Shown in pieces: positions 56,427 to 64,000 of a DNA stretch of 64,000 bases; position 1 is the stretch's first letter, and the number at the start of each line of letters is the position of its first letter. The DNA lies in IMG/VR virus record IMGVR_UViG_3300035670_000085, positions 35,897 through 99,896 of that record, one strand, 5' to 3'. The position numbers were made by a program, and so were the translations under genes. The notes under the pieces are model-generated. The model did no database searches. It had not been told where the DNA came from and worked only from the letters and a program-made list of their open reading frames with translations. The DNA is from a virus.

Positions 56427-57503
56427 ATGAATGACAAAAAATGTAAATATTGTGGAACAATAGAAAATTTATGTACACGAACAATGAAGACAGGACAAGT
56501 CTTCATTTTAAATATTTGTAAAGAATGTCATTCTAGTTTAATTAGTAAAACAACTAAAAAAGCAATGTCAGAATTACCAGAAGATAAAAAAGAAAAATGT
56601 CAGAATGCTTTTAAGAATTTTTGGGAAACTTGTACAGAAGAACAAAAACAAAAAATTTTAGAGAAACGAAGTAATTCTATAAAAGAATCTGATAAAACAA
56701 ATAATAGAAAAGAAAAAATATCAGAATATTGGAAAACTTGTGATAATTCTATTATTGAAGAAAAAACTAAAAAACAATTAGAAACTATCAATAATAAGAC
56801 AGAAGAAGAGAGAAATCAAACTAAAGAAAAACAAAGTATATCTATGAGTTTTTATTGTCAAAGTGACGATGGAAAAGAACAAAGAAGTAAATCTTCTAAA
56901 AAAATGTGGTCTTCAAAATCTGAAGAAGAGAAAGAAGAAATTAATAAAAAACGTTCTATATCTTATAAAGAAAGCTATTCGCTCCTATCAAAAGAAGAAA
57001 AAGAGATACGTAGTCAAAATATGAAGACAGTAATGCTTAACTTACCAGAAGAAACTAAAAAAAGAAGAAGTGAAAAACTTTCTATAGCAAATGTAAAAAG
57101 GATAGAAAGAGCTATTTTTAACAGAACTCATAGAACATCAAAAGTTGAAGTTAAGTGTTTAGAATACATAAGAGAAAATATTGATGAAAATGTTCAATAT
57201 CAAGTAACTTATAAACACAATCATGATGGAAGAAATAGATATTGGATAATGGATTTTTATCTTCCGAAATTTGATTTGTATGTCAATTTAGACGGTGTTT
57301 ATTGGCATGGTCATTCTACTACAAATGAAAAATTAAAAGAAACTAAAATGGGCAAAGCTATTTTAAAATGTAAAGAGAAAGATATTTTACAAAATCAAGT
57401 TATTGATAATTTAGTTAGAATTTCTGATGTAGAATTTAACAAAAACCCTTTCACTTTGAACAGAATAATTGAATTTAGATTAGAAAATGATATGTCTTTT
57501 TAG
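56427..57503 (+). CDS. homing-endonuclease-like protein, altered catalytic site
   Basis: 358 residues. N-terminal zinc site (CKYCGT ... CKECHSS, residues ~4-35), then helical repeats of ~25 residues (KNFWETCTEEQKQKILEKR, MWSSKSEEEKEEINKKR, LSKEEKEIRSQNMK) that probably bind DNA, and a C-terminal Vsr-like nuclease: WIMDFYLPKFDLYVNLDGVYWHG. In the 16909 enzyme the matching place reads IGIELNG; here the Glu is Asn (VNLDG), so catalysis may be lost or altered. It lies between the tag gene and the sheath promoter. Confidence 0.75.
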   Translation: MNDKKCKYCGTIENLCTRTMKTGQVFILNICKECHSSLISKTTKKAMSELPEDKKEKCQNAFKNFWETCTEEQKQKILEKRSNSIKESDKTNNRKEKISEYWKTCDNSIIEEKTKKQLETINNKTEEERNQTKEKQSISMSFYCQSDDGKEQRSKSSKKMWSSKSEEEKEEINKKRSISYKESYSLLSKEEKEIRSQNMKTVMLNLPEETKKRRSEKLSIANVKRIERAIFNRTHRTSKVEVKCLEYIRENIDENVQYQVTYKHNHDGRNRYWIMDFYLPKFDLYVNLDGVYWHGHSTTNEKLKETKMGKAILKCKEKDILQNQVIDNLVRISDVEFNKNPFTLNRIIEFRLENDMSF

Positions 57504-57510
57504 GGAATAT

Positions 57511-57526
57511 TATACTAATAAATATA
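57511..57526 (+). promoter_or_regulatory. late-promoter-like motif (sheath)
   Basis: Exact TATACTAATAAATATA 35 bases before the sheath ATG; GAGGT lies between. Confidence 0.85.
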
Positions 57527-57560
57527 AGATTAGAATATAAGAAATAATGAGGTAAATATT

Positions 57561-59735
57561 ATGCCAGGAAGTTTTAGGTCCGATTTTTCTATAAAAGACC
57601 TTTCGGGTTATATACAAGCAACAGGAGTTGAAACTGGGTTTATGGCCATTAATGCTAGTAAAGGCCAATCTAAACCAGTTAAATGTAGAAATCAAGATGA
57701 TGTTTTAACATATTTTGGTAATCCTTCAGCAACATTTCCTGAAGTTTTTGAAGCACTTGCTTTTGTACAATCAGCTCCTTGTTGGATTGGACGTGCAATT
57801 GGAACTGGTGCATATTGGGGCGGTGTTGATGTAACTGCTACTAATGTGGTTCCTTTTGGCGGTGGTAGAGGAAATCCAGAAACTTTTAATTTTACAACTG
57901 CAACACAACTTACTGAATATACTGCTGGTTCTGGAACGGGACTGGTGAAACATTTTTCTGGTACTGCTACAAATATACCTGCTGTAAACGCAACATTAAA
58001 AATAAAAGTTGGTTCAACATATGTAAATGCTTCTGAAACTGGAGATTCTATTTCTGGTTCTGATATTGATTCTGGGGCAACACATACATTTATAAAAACA
58101 ACTGGTGCATATGATTTTACCTTTACTGGAACTGTTGGAACTGTTGCTGAAGTTACTGGTAATGTTGCTCAACCTTATAATCTATCTACAAATAAATATG
58201 TAAATATTACAATTGATGGAACACTGTACGAAAATATAGATTTGTCTGATGGCGCTAGTGATCCTTCAGCAGTTACAAATGTAGAAGTTGTAAATGCTAT
58301 AAATGCTATTATACCCGGAACAAAAGCACATACAAGTGGAAATTATGTGAAGCTTAATGGTGCTATAGCAAGTCTGGCATCTGGAAATATTTCTGTAGAA
58401 GATCCAACATTAGGAGCTTCTGCTTTATCTACAGTATTTAGTTCTGGTGGTGGTGTTTTAAGTGCTAAAGGAACTGATCCTGTTGGTGCAGTGCCTAAAT
58501 ATGGTGAAACTGTAGTTTTAGAATATTCTTATACAAGTGATATTTCTTCTACAGTATCTCATTCATTCTTTTCAGCGTCTCCTGCTGATGATGAATATAA
58601 AGTGCTAATTGATAATATTTCTGGTTCACAATTTAATCTTAAATTATATCAAACTGTAGCCGGTAATGATGTATATCTTAAAGAATATAATTATTCATTA
58701 CTTCGTGAAAAAGATGCATTTGGAAAAAATCTTTATATTATGGATGTATTTGATGATGATCCTTATTTAATTCCTGTAGTTAATAGTTCTTATGCTGGAA
58801 CGATTCCTTCACTCCCCGGCACTCCTGCAGTTGCACTTGCTGGTGGTGATAGTGGTTCTGCTCCTTCAGCTTCTAATTATGTAACTGTTTGGGATTATGC
58901 TAAAAAAGTACAAGATTATCCTGCTAAAATATTTATGAACGTAAATGGATTAAATCTTGCATATGTTAATAATATTCTTGAAACTTATCAATATTATTCA
59001 CATCAAATCGGTGTTGTTCCTCTAGGAAATGATGTAGCTGATGCAATTGCTTGGAGAAGTGCTACTACAATAGATTCTAAATATACATCACTCTATACAA
59101 ACTGGAGAAAAATCTATGATGTATATAATGATAGTTATGCATGGATTTCAAACGTTGGTTCAATAGGACGTAAATATGCAGCAATGGCAGATGTATATGA
59201 TGGACTCTCTCCTGCTGGTATTGATGAAGGTCCTTATGGTGGTCAAATTGCAGACTGGACAACAATAGAAATGGAATACGGATATGATGATTCTGAACTC
59301 GCAGATTTAGATGCAGCTCAAATCAATCCTATTATTCTTGATGAGATTTATGGAGTTATGATTTATGGTGATAAAACTTTACAAGTAAGTTTATCAGATA
59401 CATCATTTATACATTCAAAAAGGATTATTGATACGATTATTGAAACTGCTGTTAAACAAGTTTTGAGAAAACAAGAATTTAAATTGAATGATCAAAACCA
59501 TCAGTTATCTGCTAAATCTAAAATAGAAACTTTTATGGAACCTATTTTAGCTAAACAGTTGATTAGGGATTATCGTGTCCAGTGTGACGATATTAATAAC
59601 TCAGATGCGGTGAAAACACAAAGATTGTTCATTGTCGACATTATCTTGAAAGTTTCCGTGAATTCTCAGAAATGTAGGGTTAGACTAACACAAACCTCTC
59701 AAAATGCAGTTCTTAGTCAAATAACGCCGGCATAA
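57561..59735 (+). CDS. contractile tail sheath protein
   Basis: 724 residues, T4 gp18-like size. The N-terminus (SIKDLSGYIQATGVETGFMAINASKGQ, then DDVLTYFGNPS, CWIGRAIG) and the C-terminus (RIIDTIIETAVKQVLRKQEFKLNDQNHQLSAKSKIE...VNSQKCRVRLTQTSQNAVLSQI) are typical of the sheath core; the middle (~100-430) is a variable outer insertion rich in Gly/Thr. Directly followed by the tube gene. Contracts to drive the tube into the cell. Confidence 0.9.
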   Translation: MPGSFRSDFSIKDLSGYIQATGVETGFMAINASKGQSKPVKCRNQDDVLTYFGNPSATFPEVFEALAFVQSAPCWIGRAIGTGAYWGGVDVTATNVVPFGGGRGNPETFNFTTATQLTEYTAGSGTGLVKHFSGTATNIPAVNATLKIKVGSTYVNASETGDSISGSDIDSGATHTFIKTTGAYDFTFTGTVGTVAEVTGNVAQPYNLSTNKYVNITIDGTLYENIDLSDGASDPSAVTNVEVVNAINAIIPGTKAHTSGNYVKLNGAIASLASGNISVEDPTLGASALSTVFSSGGGVLSAKGTDPVGAVPKYGETVVLEYSYTSDISSTVSHSFFSASPADDEYKVLIDNISGSQFNLKLYQTVAGNDVYLKEYNYSLLREKDAFGKNLYIMDVFDDDPYLIPVVNSSYAGTIPSLPGTPAVALAGGDSGSAPSASNYVTVWDYAKKVQDYPAKIFMNVNGLNLAYVNNILETYQYYSHQIGVVPLGNDVADAIAWRSATTIDSKYTSLYTNWRKIYDVYNDSYAWISNVGSIGRKYAAMADVYDGLSPAGIDEGPYGGQIADWTTIEMEYGYDDSELADLDAAQINPIILDEIYGVMIYGDKTLQVSLSDTSFIHSKRIIDTIIETAVKQVLRKQEFKLNDQNHQLSAKSKIETFMEPILAKQLIRDYRVQCDDINNSDAVKTQRLFIVDIILKVSVNSQKCRVRLTQTSQNAVLSQITPA

Positions 59736-59748
59736 AAAAAATTGAGAA

Positions 59749-59784
59749 AAGAGCGATAGTTAAATCGATTATCGCTTCTTTTTA
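59749..59784 (+). terminator. rho-independent terminator
   Basis: GAGCGATA/TATCGCTT (59751-59758 with 59770-59777), then CTTTTTAAA; follows the sheath stop. Confidence 0.8.
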
Positions 59785-59821
59785 AATATAAAAAAGATAA
59801 TAACAAGAGGTAAATAAATAT

Positions 59822-60328
59822 ATGTCAATTAGTAAAATATTAAATTTGGGCGACGACGCTCTTGCAAGCAAATATTTTTTGGTATTTCCAAATGGTCTTC
59901 CAACTGGAGGAGATACTGATTCTATAGCACTTAGAATGGATCAATCATTTGATTTTCCTGAAATTGGTCCCGGAACATATGAAGTTGCATGGAAAGGAAT
60001 GAAAGTTCCAAAAACTAATGCAACAGATCAAACTACAAAAGAATTTACAGTACAGGTTCGTATAGACCAACAATGGAAGGTGATGGATGATTTGTATAAT
60101 CTTTCAAAAGCATCTTATGATCCAAATACAGGAACATATCTTCCAGATTCTGCTGTTCGTTTTCCTTTAGCAATTAGATTTGTTGATGGTCAAGATGTTG
60201 TTAAAAAAACGTGGACTTTTCAATATGCTAAATTAAAAACTTTTACTATACAATCAATTGAACCTATTTCTGAAGATCCTCTTCGTGTAAGTTTGACCTT
60301 TATTTATGCATCTCATAAGTACGAATAG
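59822..60328 (+). CDS. tail tube protein (gp19-like)
   Basis: 168 residues, the usual size. SKYFLVFPNGLPTGG, DFPEIGPGTYEVAWKGMKVPKTN, FTVQVRIDQQWKVMDDLYNL, then FQYAKLKTFTIQSIEPISEDPLRVSLTFIYA fit the tube fold of the gp19 family. Follows the sheath as in T4. AGAGGT ribosome site. Confidence 0.85.
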   Translation: MSISKILNLGDDALASKYFLVFPNGLPTGGDTDSIALRMDQSFDFPEIGPGTYEVAWKGMKVPKTNATDQTTKEFTVQVRIDQQWKVMDDLYNLSKASYDPNTGTYLPDSAVRFPLAIRFVDGQDVVKKTWTFQYAKLKTFTIQSIEPISEDPLRVSLTFIYASHKYE

Positions 60329-60343
60329 TTATTTTTCCACACT

Positions 60344-60391
60344 AAACCATATCGATTTAATTTCTCCTTTTTAGATCGGTATGGTTTATAA
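60344..60391 (+). terminator. terminator-like inverted repeat
   Basis: AAACCATATCGAT (60344-60356) pairs with ATCGGTATGGTTT (60375-60387), with one G-T pair, loop containing CTCCTTTTTAG. It separates tube from the next gene. Confidence 0.65.
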
Positions 60392-60415
60392 TTTCTTCTT
60401 TTTTGATAAAATATT

Positions 60416-61021
60416 ATGGCAGATATAAATTCATTATTAAGTATAGCGCAAGCAAATGGAAAAAGATTTGAAGCTGAAAGACTTTTATTTCAGCTTATGG
60501 ATTTTCAAAATAAAAATTCTTTTGATGTAATATTTTATCCTACTTATTTTTCTACAGATCCGGTAAGTGCTATACTTCAAGGGGCTTCTGTTGCATTGGA
60601 TCAACTTGTTCAAAGACTTCATATTCAATCTATCTCTATACCAGCTTTTAATACTCTTGAATTTGAAAACGCAGATAAAGAACAATATGCAAGAGCTTTA
60701 ACTCGTGCTACTGAAATTACAATGACCTTTATTGAAACAGAACAATCTGTTATTAGAAATTATATATATGCTTGGAATAATCTTATTTATTATTATGATT
60801 TTGTTAAACAAACATATATTTTTAGAGATGATCAATATGCGGCTAAACGAAATTGTAAAATTTTTCTACTTACTGGTATAGGAAATCCATCTGTTGCATA
60901 TTTAACTATCACTGGTATGAGACCAAAATCAATAGATGAACTCACTCTTTCACATGAAGAACAAGATCCTTATAAGCCTGTTATAACTTTTCATTGTGAT
61001 AGAATAGACTGGGTATTTTAA
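60416..61021 (+). CDS. tail tube-like or baseplate protein
   Basis: 201 residues. FDVIFYPTYFSTD, LVQRLHIQSISIPAF, ALTRATEITMTFIETEQSVIRNYIYAW and AYLTITGMRPKSIDEL...PVITFHCDRIDWVF match the tube-fold pattern shared by tail tubes and tube-initiating baseplate proteins (T4 gp48/gp54 type). Longer than the tube, so more likely the initiator. Its stop overlaps the stop of the minus gene (TTAA). Confidence 0.65.
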   Translation: MADINSLLSIAQANGKRFEAERLLFQLMDFQNKNSFDVIFYPTYFSTDPVSAILQGASVALDQLVQRLHIQSISIPAFNTLEFENADKEQYARALTRATEITMTFIETEQSVIRNYIYAWNNLIYYYDFVKQTYIFRDDQYAAKRNCKIFLLTGIGNPSVAYLTITGMRPKSIDELTLSHEEQDPYKPVITFHCDRIDWVF

Positions 61022-61275
61022 TCTTCTTGACATTCTACTGGCGTAAAATTATCTACATTATACACTCTTTTAATCTTTAATCCTTGCGACGTTCTAATTA
61101 AAATTAATTCATTTCCATTTCTACAAACCACTTGAATTGTTGTTGTGAATTCTTCCGGATATGGAATATCTTTTGCCACTCCTTTTATAACATTTTCATA
61201 TATAGTTATATCGATAGCAAAAGTAGAATTTAACAAACACACAATAAAAATAATTGTAAATATTAGTGTTTTCAT
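61018..61275 (-). CDS. secreted small protein, lone minus gene
   Basis: 85 residues. Signal peptide MKTLIFTIIFIVCLLNSTFA (cut ~20), mature part beta-rich (TIYENVIKGVAKDIPYPEEFTTTIQVVC) with two Cys. It is the only minus-strand gene in the 34-64 kb late block and carries its own early-type, leaderless-looking promoter: probably a moron gene. Confidence 0.7.
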   Translation of the reverse strand: MKTLIFTIIFIVCLLNSTFAIDITIYENVIKGVAKDIPYPEEFTTTIQVVCRNGNELILIRTSQGLKIKRVYNVDNFTPVECQED

Positions 61276-61316
61276 ATATATAATATATCAATATTTTTAA
61301 TAAAAATCAACTATTT
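61276..61316 (-). promoter_or_regulatory. sigma70-like promoter, leaderless type
   Basis: Minus strand AAAAAATAG-TTGATT (61310-61305), 17-base spacer, TATATT (61287-61282), then ATATATATG: the ATG is at the expected transcription start. Confidence 0.65.
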
Positions 61317-61353
61317 TTTCTTAAAAAAAGTAAAAAAGTACAAATTTTTTATA

Positions 61354-61369
61354 TATACTAATAATTAAA
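61354..61369 (+). promoter_or_regulatory. late-promoter-like motif variant
   Basis: TATACTAATAATTAAA before the gene at 61399, with TTGAGGT as ribosome site. Confidence 0.6.
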
Positions 61370-61398
61370 ATAATATATTAAAATTGAGGTTTATTTAT

Positions 61399-62541
61399 AT
61401 GCCAGATATTCTATCACCACAAGAAGTTGCTGAAAGAAAAGCTAGATCGGCTCAACCTATAAAACCAACTATTGATTTAGGTACAAACATTATAGCTGAA
61501 AATAATGCATCAAAAGTCAAATTAGATTATGAGACGATGGGTAGATTTAGTATTCCAGAATCTCTTTATTTTGAAGATTGGGATACTGAAGATGTTAATA
61601 ATCTTACTCTTTGCAATGAAGACAATATCTTTGAAACTTTAGTTACTATTTTAAATAAAAATGCTAAAAATCAAAATTTTAAAGTTGAAGATATGCTTCT
61701 TGAAGAATTCCTTGAAACGATGATAGGTATTAAATCTTCATTTGATTCCCCAGTTCATGTACATAAATGGATATGTGAATGTCAGAGAGATATTGAAGAC
61801 AAAGATAGAGCTATTCATGATCATACTATTGATTTGAGAACTATCAATTATATTTCTATTCTTGAAGCAGATGAAAAGATGAAAGAATATTATAAAAAAA
61901 TATTTGAGTCTATGACAAGAGAACAATTTGCTGAATTTGCTATTATGAAATATGGCGATAGTATGAAAGATACTGTTGCTGATTATACTATTGAAAAAGA
62001 ATTGGAAACTATTCGTATACAAGAACCTATTAAGCAAAATATTAATGGTAAGTTATATGAGTTTAGATTTATGAGAGTTGGGGATTTATTGCTTGCTCAA
62101 AAAGAAGCTGATAAAAAATATATTTATGAAATGAAGATATTAAATAGCAAAAAATATCGTAAAGAACTTGGTGAACTTGCAGTATTTAAAGCTAATCAAG
62201 AAGAACAAATGAATAAGCTTAAAGAACAAAAAGCAAAAGAAATAGTATTCTATTCACAGGCATCTACCATAGTTGCTGTTGATGGAAAGCCGGTATCTAA
62301 TATGCAAGAAAAAGCAAAACTATATAAAGAAATAAAAAGAAAAGCTCGTTTTGATTTTCTTAATTTCCTTGAAGAAATAAAATTTGGTATATCGAATGAG
62401 ATGACTTTAGTTTGTCCGCTATGTGGTCAGGAGGAGAAAAGGCCCTTTCGACGTGAAGTCAACCCTCTCGAATTCATACCTGTTTCAACTGATTCCACCA
62501 ATAAATTACGAAACACTCCAACAGGGTATATTTTTATGTAA
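61399..62541 (+). CDS. baseplate-hub-type protein with C-terminal zinc motif
   Basis: 380 residues from ATG 61399. N-terminal linker (PDILSPQEVAERKARSAQP), central helical domain (YKKIFESMTREQFAEFAIMKYG), then LYEFRFMRVGDLLLAQKEADKKY and, at the end, VCPLCGQEEKRPFRREVNPLEFI. The order (gp26-like domain with C-terminal CxxC) resembles baseplate hub assembly proteins of T4-like phages. Medium-low certainty. Confidence 0.55.
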   Translation: MPDILSPQEVAERKARSAQPIKPTIDLGTNIIAENNASKVKLDYETMGRFSIPESLYFEDWDTEDVNNLTLCNEDNIFETLVTILNKNAKNQNFKVEDMLLEEFLETMIGIKSSFDSPVHVHKWICECQRDIEDKDRAIHDHTIDLRTINYISILEADEKMKEYYKKIFESMTREQFAEFAIMKYGDSMKDTVADYTIEKELETIRIQEPIKQNINGKLYEFRFMRVGDLLLAQKEADKKYIYEMKILNSKKYRKELGELAVFKANQEEQMNKLKEQKAKEIVFYSQASTIVAVDGKPVSNMQEKAKLYKEIKRKARFDFLNFLEEIKFGISNEMTLVCPLCGQEEKRPFRREVNPLEFIPVSTDSTNKLRNTPTGYIFM

Positions 62542-62542
62542 T

Positions 62543-62683
62543 ATGAAACTTAAACTCTGTGATAGTGAAATTATGAAGATTAAGTATCATAGAATGAGAG
62601 ATAAATTTAAGTACCTTGCTGAATATAATAAAGCTTTTGAAGATGCTTTAAAAGAAGGTGCTAGTAAGATGAAGAAGAAATAA
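62543..62683 (+). CDS. small basic helical protein
   Basis: 46 residues from ATG 62543, one base after the previous stop. MKLKLCDSEIMKIKYHRMRDK then KYLAEYNKAFEDALKE. The same frame is open 120 bases upstream, but there is no slip site, so simple coupling is preferred. Possibly a tiny hub or assembly factor. Confidence 0.6.
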   Translation: MKLKLCDSEIMKIKYHRMRDKFKYLAEYNKAFEDALKEGASKMKKK

Positions 62684-62693
62684 AGTTACATAT

Positions 62694-62728
62694 AACCACT
62701 TTGATTGAAAAATCATTGTGGTTTTTCT
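62694..62728 (+). terminator. rho-independent terminator
   Basis: AACCAC...GTGGTT (62694-62699 with 62718-62723) with further pairing of TGAT/ATCA inside, then TTTCTATTATTTTT. Confidence 0.7.
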
Positions 62729-62746
62729 ATTATTTTTCAAAATTTT

Positions 62747-62762
62747 TATACTAATAAATATA
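62747..62762 (+). promoter_or_regulatory. late-promoter-like motif
   Basis: Exact TATACTAATAAATATA, 12 bases before the tagged SprT-like gene. Confidence 0.8.
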
Positions 62763-62774
62763 AAGTTTACCCAT

Positions 62775-63125
62775 ATGAAAAGATATAAATCCTTATTTGA
62801 ACAAAATAGCGATGATTATGATCTCAAAACAAAATATAAGGAGTTCAATGATTTATATTTTAACGGAGAACTTTCACCAACCACTAAATTAGAATGGGCA
62901 GATAGAATGGGTGATGCAACTATGGCTATGACACATCCAACACTTCCATTCACAATTAAAATGGGTAATAAAAAAGACTTAGATGAAATAGTTCTTGACT
63001 CGACATTGATACACGAAATGATTCATGTTCTTCAATTTCAAATGGGAAGACAAGGTTTTCACGATGATTGGTTCAATGCTGAAAAAGAACGTATAGAAAA
63101 ATTAAATCCAAAATTAGATATATGA
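62775..63125 (+). CDS. MKRYK-tagged SprT-like metalloprotease
   Basis: 116 residues from ATG 62775; tag MKRYKSLFEQ. YKEFNDLYFNGELSPTTKLEW (~25-45), STLIHEMIHVLQFQMGRQGFHDDW (~76-99) with HExxH at 80-84 and a third His at ~96 are the SprT-family layout (compare Spartan, which digests proteins cross-linked to DNA). Shorter than usual, lacking the C-terminal zinc ribbon. If packaged it could clear DNA-bound proteins from the incoming genome. Role inferred. Confidence 0.85.
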   Translation: MKRYKSLFEQNSDDYDLKTKYKEFNDLYFNGELSPTTKLEWADRMGDATMAMTHPTLPFTIKMGNKKDLDEIVLDSTLIHEMIHVLQFQMGRQGFHDDWFNAEKERIEKLNPKLDI

Positions 63126-63607
63126 AAAGATATAAACCGTTATTCAAAGAAGAAGTTATAGGCGATCTAAAAAGTTTAGAATTTACCAAAACTTATCATG
63201 GTACAACTTCTCAAAAACTACCGGGTGGATTAAAGTTATCCAAAAGTGAGAATAAAAATATATTTGGCGGCAATGCTTCAATAAGTGTAACTGATAATAA
63301 ATTTTTAGCGCAATCTTTTACAAAAGGGGAGTTGGGCCTCGATCCAGAGGGTAAGATTTTTATTATTACAAAACCTATAAAAGTACTAGATTTACGAGAT
63401 AAAAAGACGCATAGTTTTTGGAAAAATTCAAAATACAATCCTCAAATAATTCTAAATGCTGGGTACGATGGTGTAGCTTTTGAAAATCTTGAAGAGATAA
63501 GAATTGAATCTTTTTATAAAGAAATTCCAATAAATAAAATAAAAAATGCTTTAGAGATTCAATTATTTAAGAATGTAGAAGAAAGATATATAAAAGAACT
63601 AAAATGA
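63122..63607 (+). CDS. MKRYK-tagged ADP-ribosyltransferase-like protein
   Basis: 161 residues; tag MKRYKPLFKEE. TYHGTTSQKLPGGLKLS (~22-38), GGNASISVTDNKFLAQSF (~47-64), GKIFIITKPIKVLDLRD and GYDGVAFENLEEIRIE follow the order of mono-ADP-ribosyltransferase folds (YHGT first strand, S-T region, late Glu). T4 packages the ADP-ribosyltransferase Alt with a similar targeting peptide, so the pairing of tag and fold is striking. Activity is not provable from sequence alone. Confidence 0.7.
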   Translation: MKRYKPLFKEEVIGDLKSLEFTKTYHGTTSQKLPGGLKLSKSENKNIFGGNASISVTDNKFLAQSFTKGELGLDPEGKIFIITKPIKVLDLRDKKTHSFWKNSKYNPQIILNAGYDGVAFENLEEIRIESFYKEIPINKIKNALEIQLFKNVEERYIKELK

Positions 63608-64000
63608 AAAGATATAAACCGTTATTCAGAGAAAATAATATCTCAGATTTCTATGAGTATGAAGAAGTTCGGAGAACTATTGACGAACTTCAATTACCAT
63701 ATAATATAGAAGAAATAATTGATAAATTTAATAAAACAAAAACTCAAAAATTAGATAAAGCAATTTGGAAAATTTTGAATAATACTGATTATGATGTCAA
63801 TACAGAACAGGATGTTAGAGCGCGATTAGAGCAGTATGAGCGTGACCTAAACAACTATAATAAAGTATTGAATGAATTTAAGAAGGGTATATTTTATCCT
63901 TCCTTAATAGTACATACAGAAAAAGATGGTTATTATTTAGTAGCAGGAAATACTAGATTAATGGTATCTAAAGTTAATAATTTAATACCGTTTGTAAAAA
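63604..64000 (+). CDS. MKRYK-tagged ParB-like protein (3' end outside window)
   Basis: 132 residues visible; tag MKRYKPLFREN. Helical N-terminal ~85 residues, then YPSLIVHTEKDGYYLVAGNTRLMVSKV (~100-126), the ParB/sulfiredoxin-type core with GNTRL. Such domains occur as nucleases/CTPases and in injected polyvalent phage proteins. Starts by ATGA overlap with the previous tagged gene. Incomplete at the window edge. Confidence 0.8.
   Translation, partial: MKRYKPLFRENNISDFYEYEEVRRTIDELQLPYNIEEIIDKFNKTKTQKLDKAIWKILNNTDYDVNTEQDVRARLEQYERDLNNYNKVLNEFKKGIFYPSLIVHTEKDGYYLVAGNTRLMVSKVNNLIPFVK

Noticed and set aside
62423-62683. Programmed frameshift between the 61399 gene and the downstream frame
   Set aside because: The frames overlap openly for 120 bases, but no slippery heptamer or pseudoknot was seen and TAATATG coupling explains expression.

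Overview
The window is part of a large, very AT-rich tailed-phage (myovirus) genome. This is shown by a prohead protease/scaffold gene, HK97-fold major capsid protein, large terminase, contractile tail sheath, tail tube, tail fibres and many tiny tightly packed genes on both strands. No tRNA, rRNA, CRISPR or insertion sequence was seen. Shine-Dalgarno sites (GGAG/GAGG) and sigma70-like minus-strand promoters argue against a Bacteroidetes host. A 2[4Fe-4S] ferredoxin and a YhhN-type lysoplasmalogenase hint at an anaerobe with ether/plasmalogen lipids. The host is not identifiable from this sequence.

Layout: 1-1.8 kb, small plus-strand genes of unknown role; 1.8-2.0 kb, a candidate structured non-coding RNA with its own promoter and terminator; 2.0-15.1 kb, a dense plus-strand array of mostly tiny genes sharing one N-terminal peptide (consensus MKRYK[SP][LI]FKE), including a zinc metallopeptidase, with the prohead protease-scaffold gene inside the array; 15.1-16.9 kb, major capsid protein behind a hairpin-rich leader; 16.9-18.7 kb, a minus-strand homing endonuclease; 18.8-34.0 kb, about 50 small minus-strand genes (sigma factor, signal-bearing amidase, lipoproteins, metallopeptidase, ferredoxin, YhhN protein, a family of KVYCxxC cysteine proteins); 34.1-37.4 kb, terminase and small membrane or secreted proteins; 37.5-53.4 kb, fibre/appendage genes, including a four-gene cassette present twice; 53.4-62.7 kb, neck, sheath, tube and baseplate-type genes with a second homing-endonuclease-like gene; 62.7-64 kb, more MKRYK-tagged genes (SprT-like protease, ADP-ribosyltransferase-like, ParB-like).

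Two promoter classes separate the strands. The motif TATACTAATAAATATA (about 15 copies, plus strand only) precedes structural and tagged genes and is the probable late promoter; the sigma-like protein at 23.3-24.0 kb is a candidate to read it. Minus-strand genes use AAAAAG-TTGaxT-N17-TATATT promoters, read by host polymerase, hence probably early.

The most interesting system is the tag: 27 genes start with it and one carries it internally. It resembles in position, length, charge and [LIF]-x-E end the capsid-targeting sequence of T4 internal head proteins (MKTYQEFIAE), which the T4 gp21 protease removes. The gp21-like protease gene sits in the middle of the array and the tagged genes share the late promoters. 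My inference is that the array encodes a large set of proteins packaged in the capsid and injected with the DNA, a counter-defence or host-takeover arsenal.
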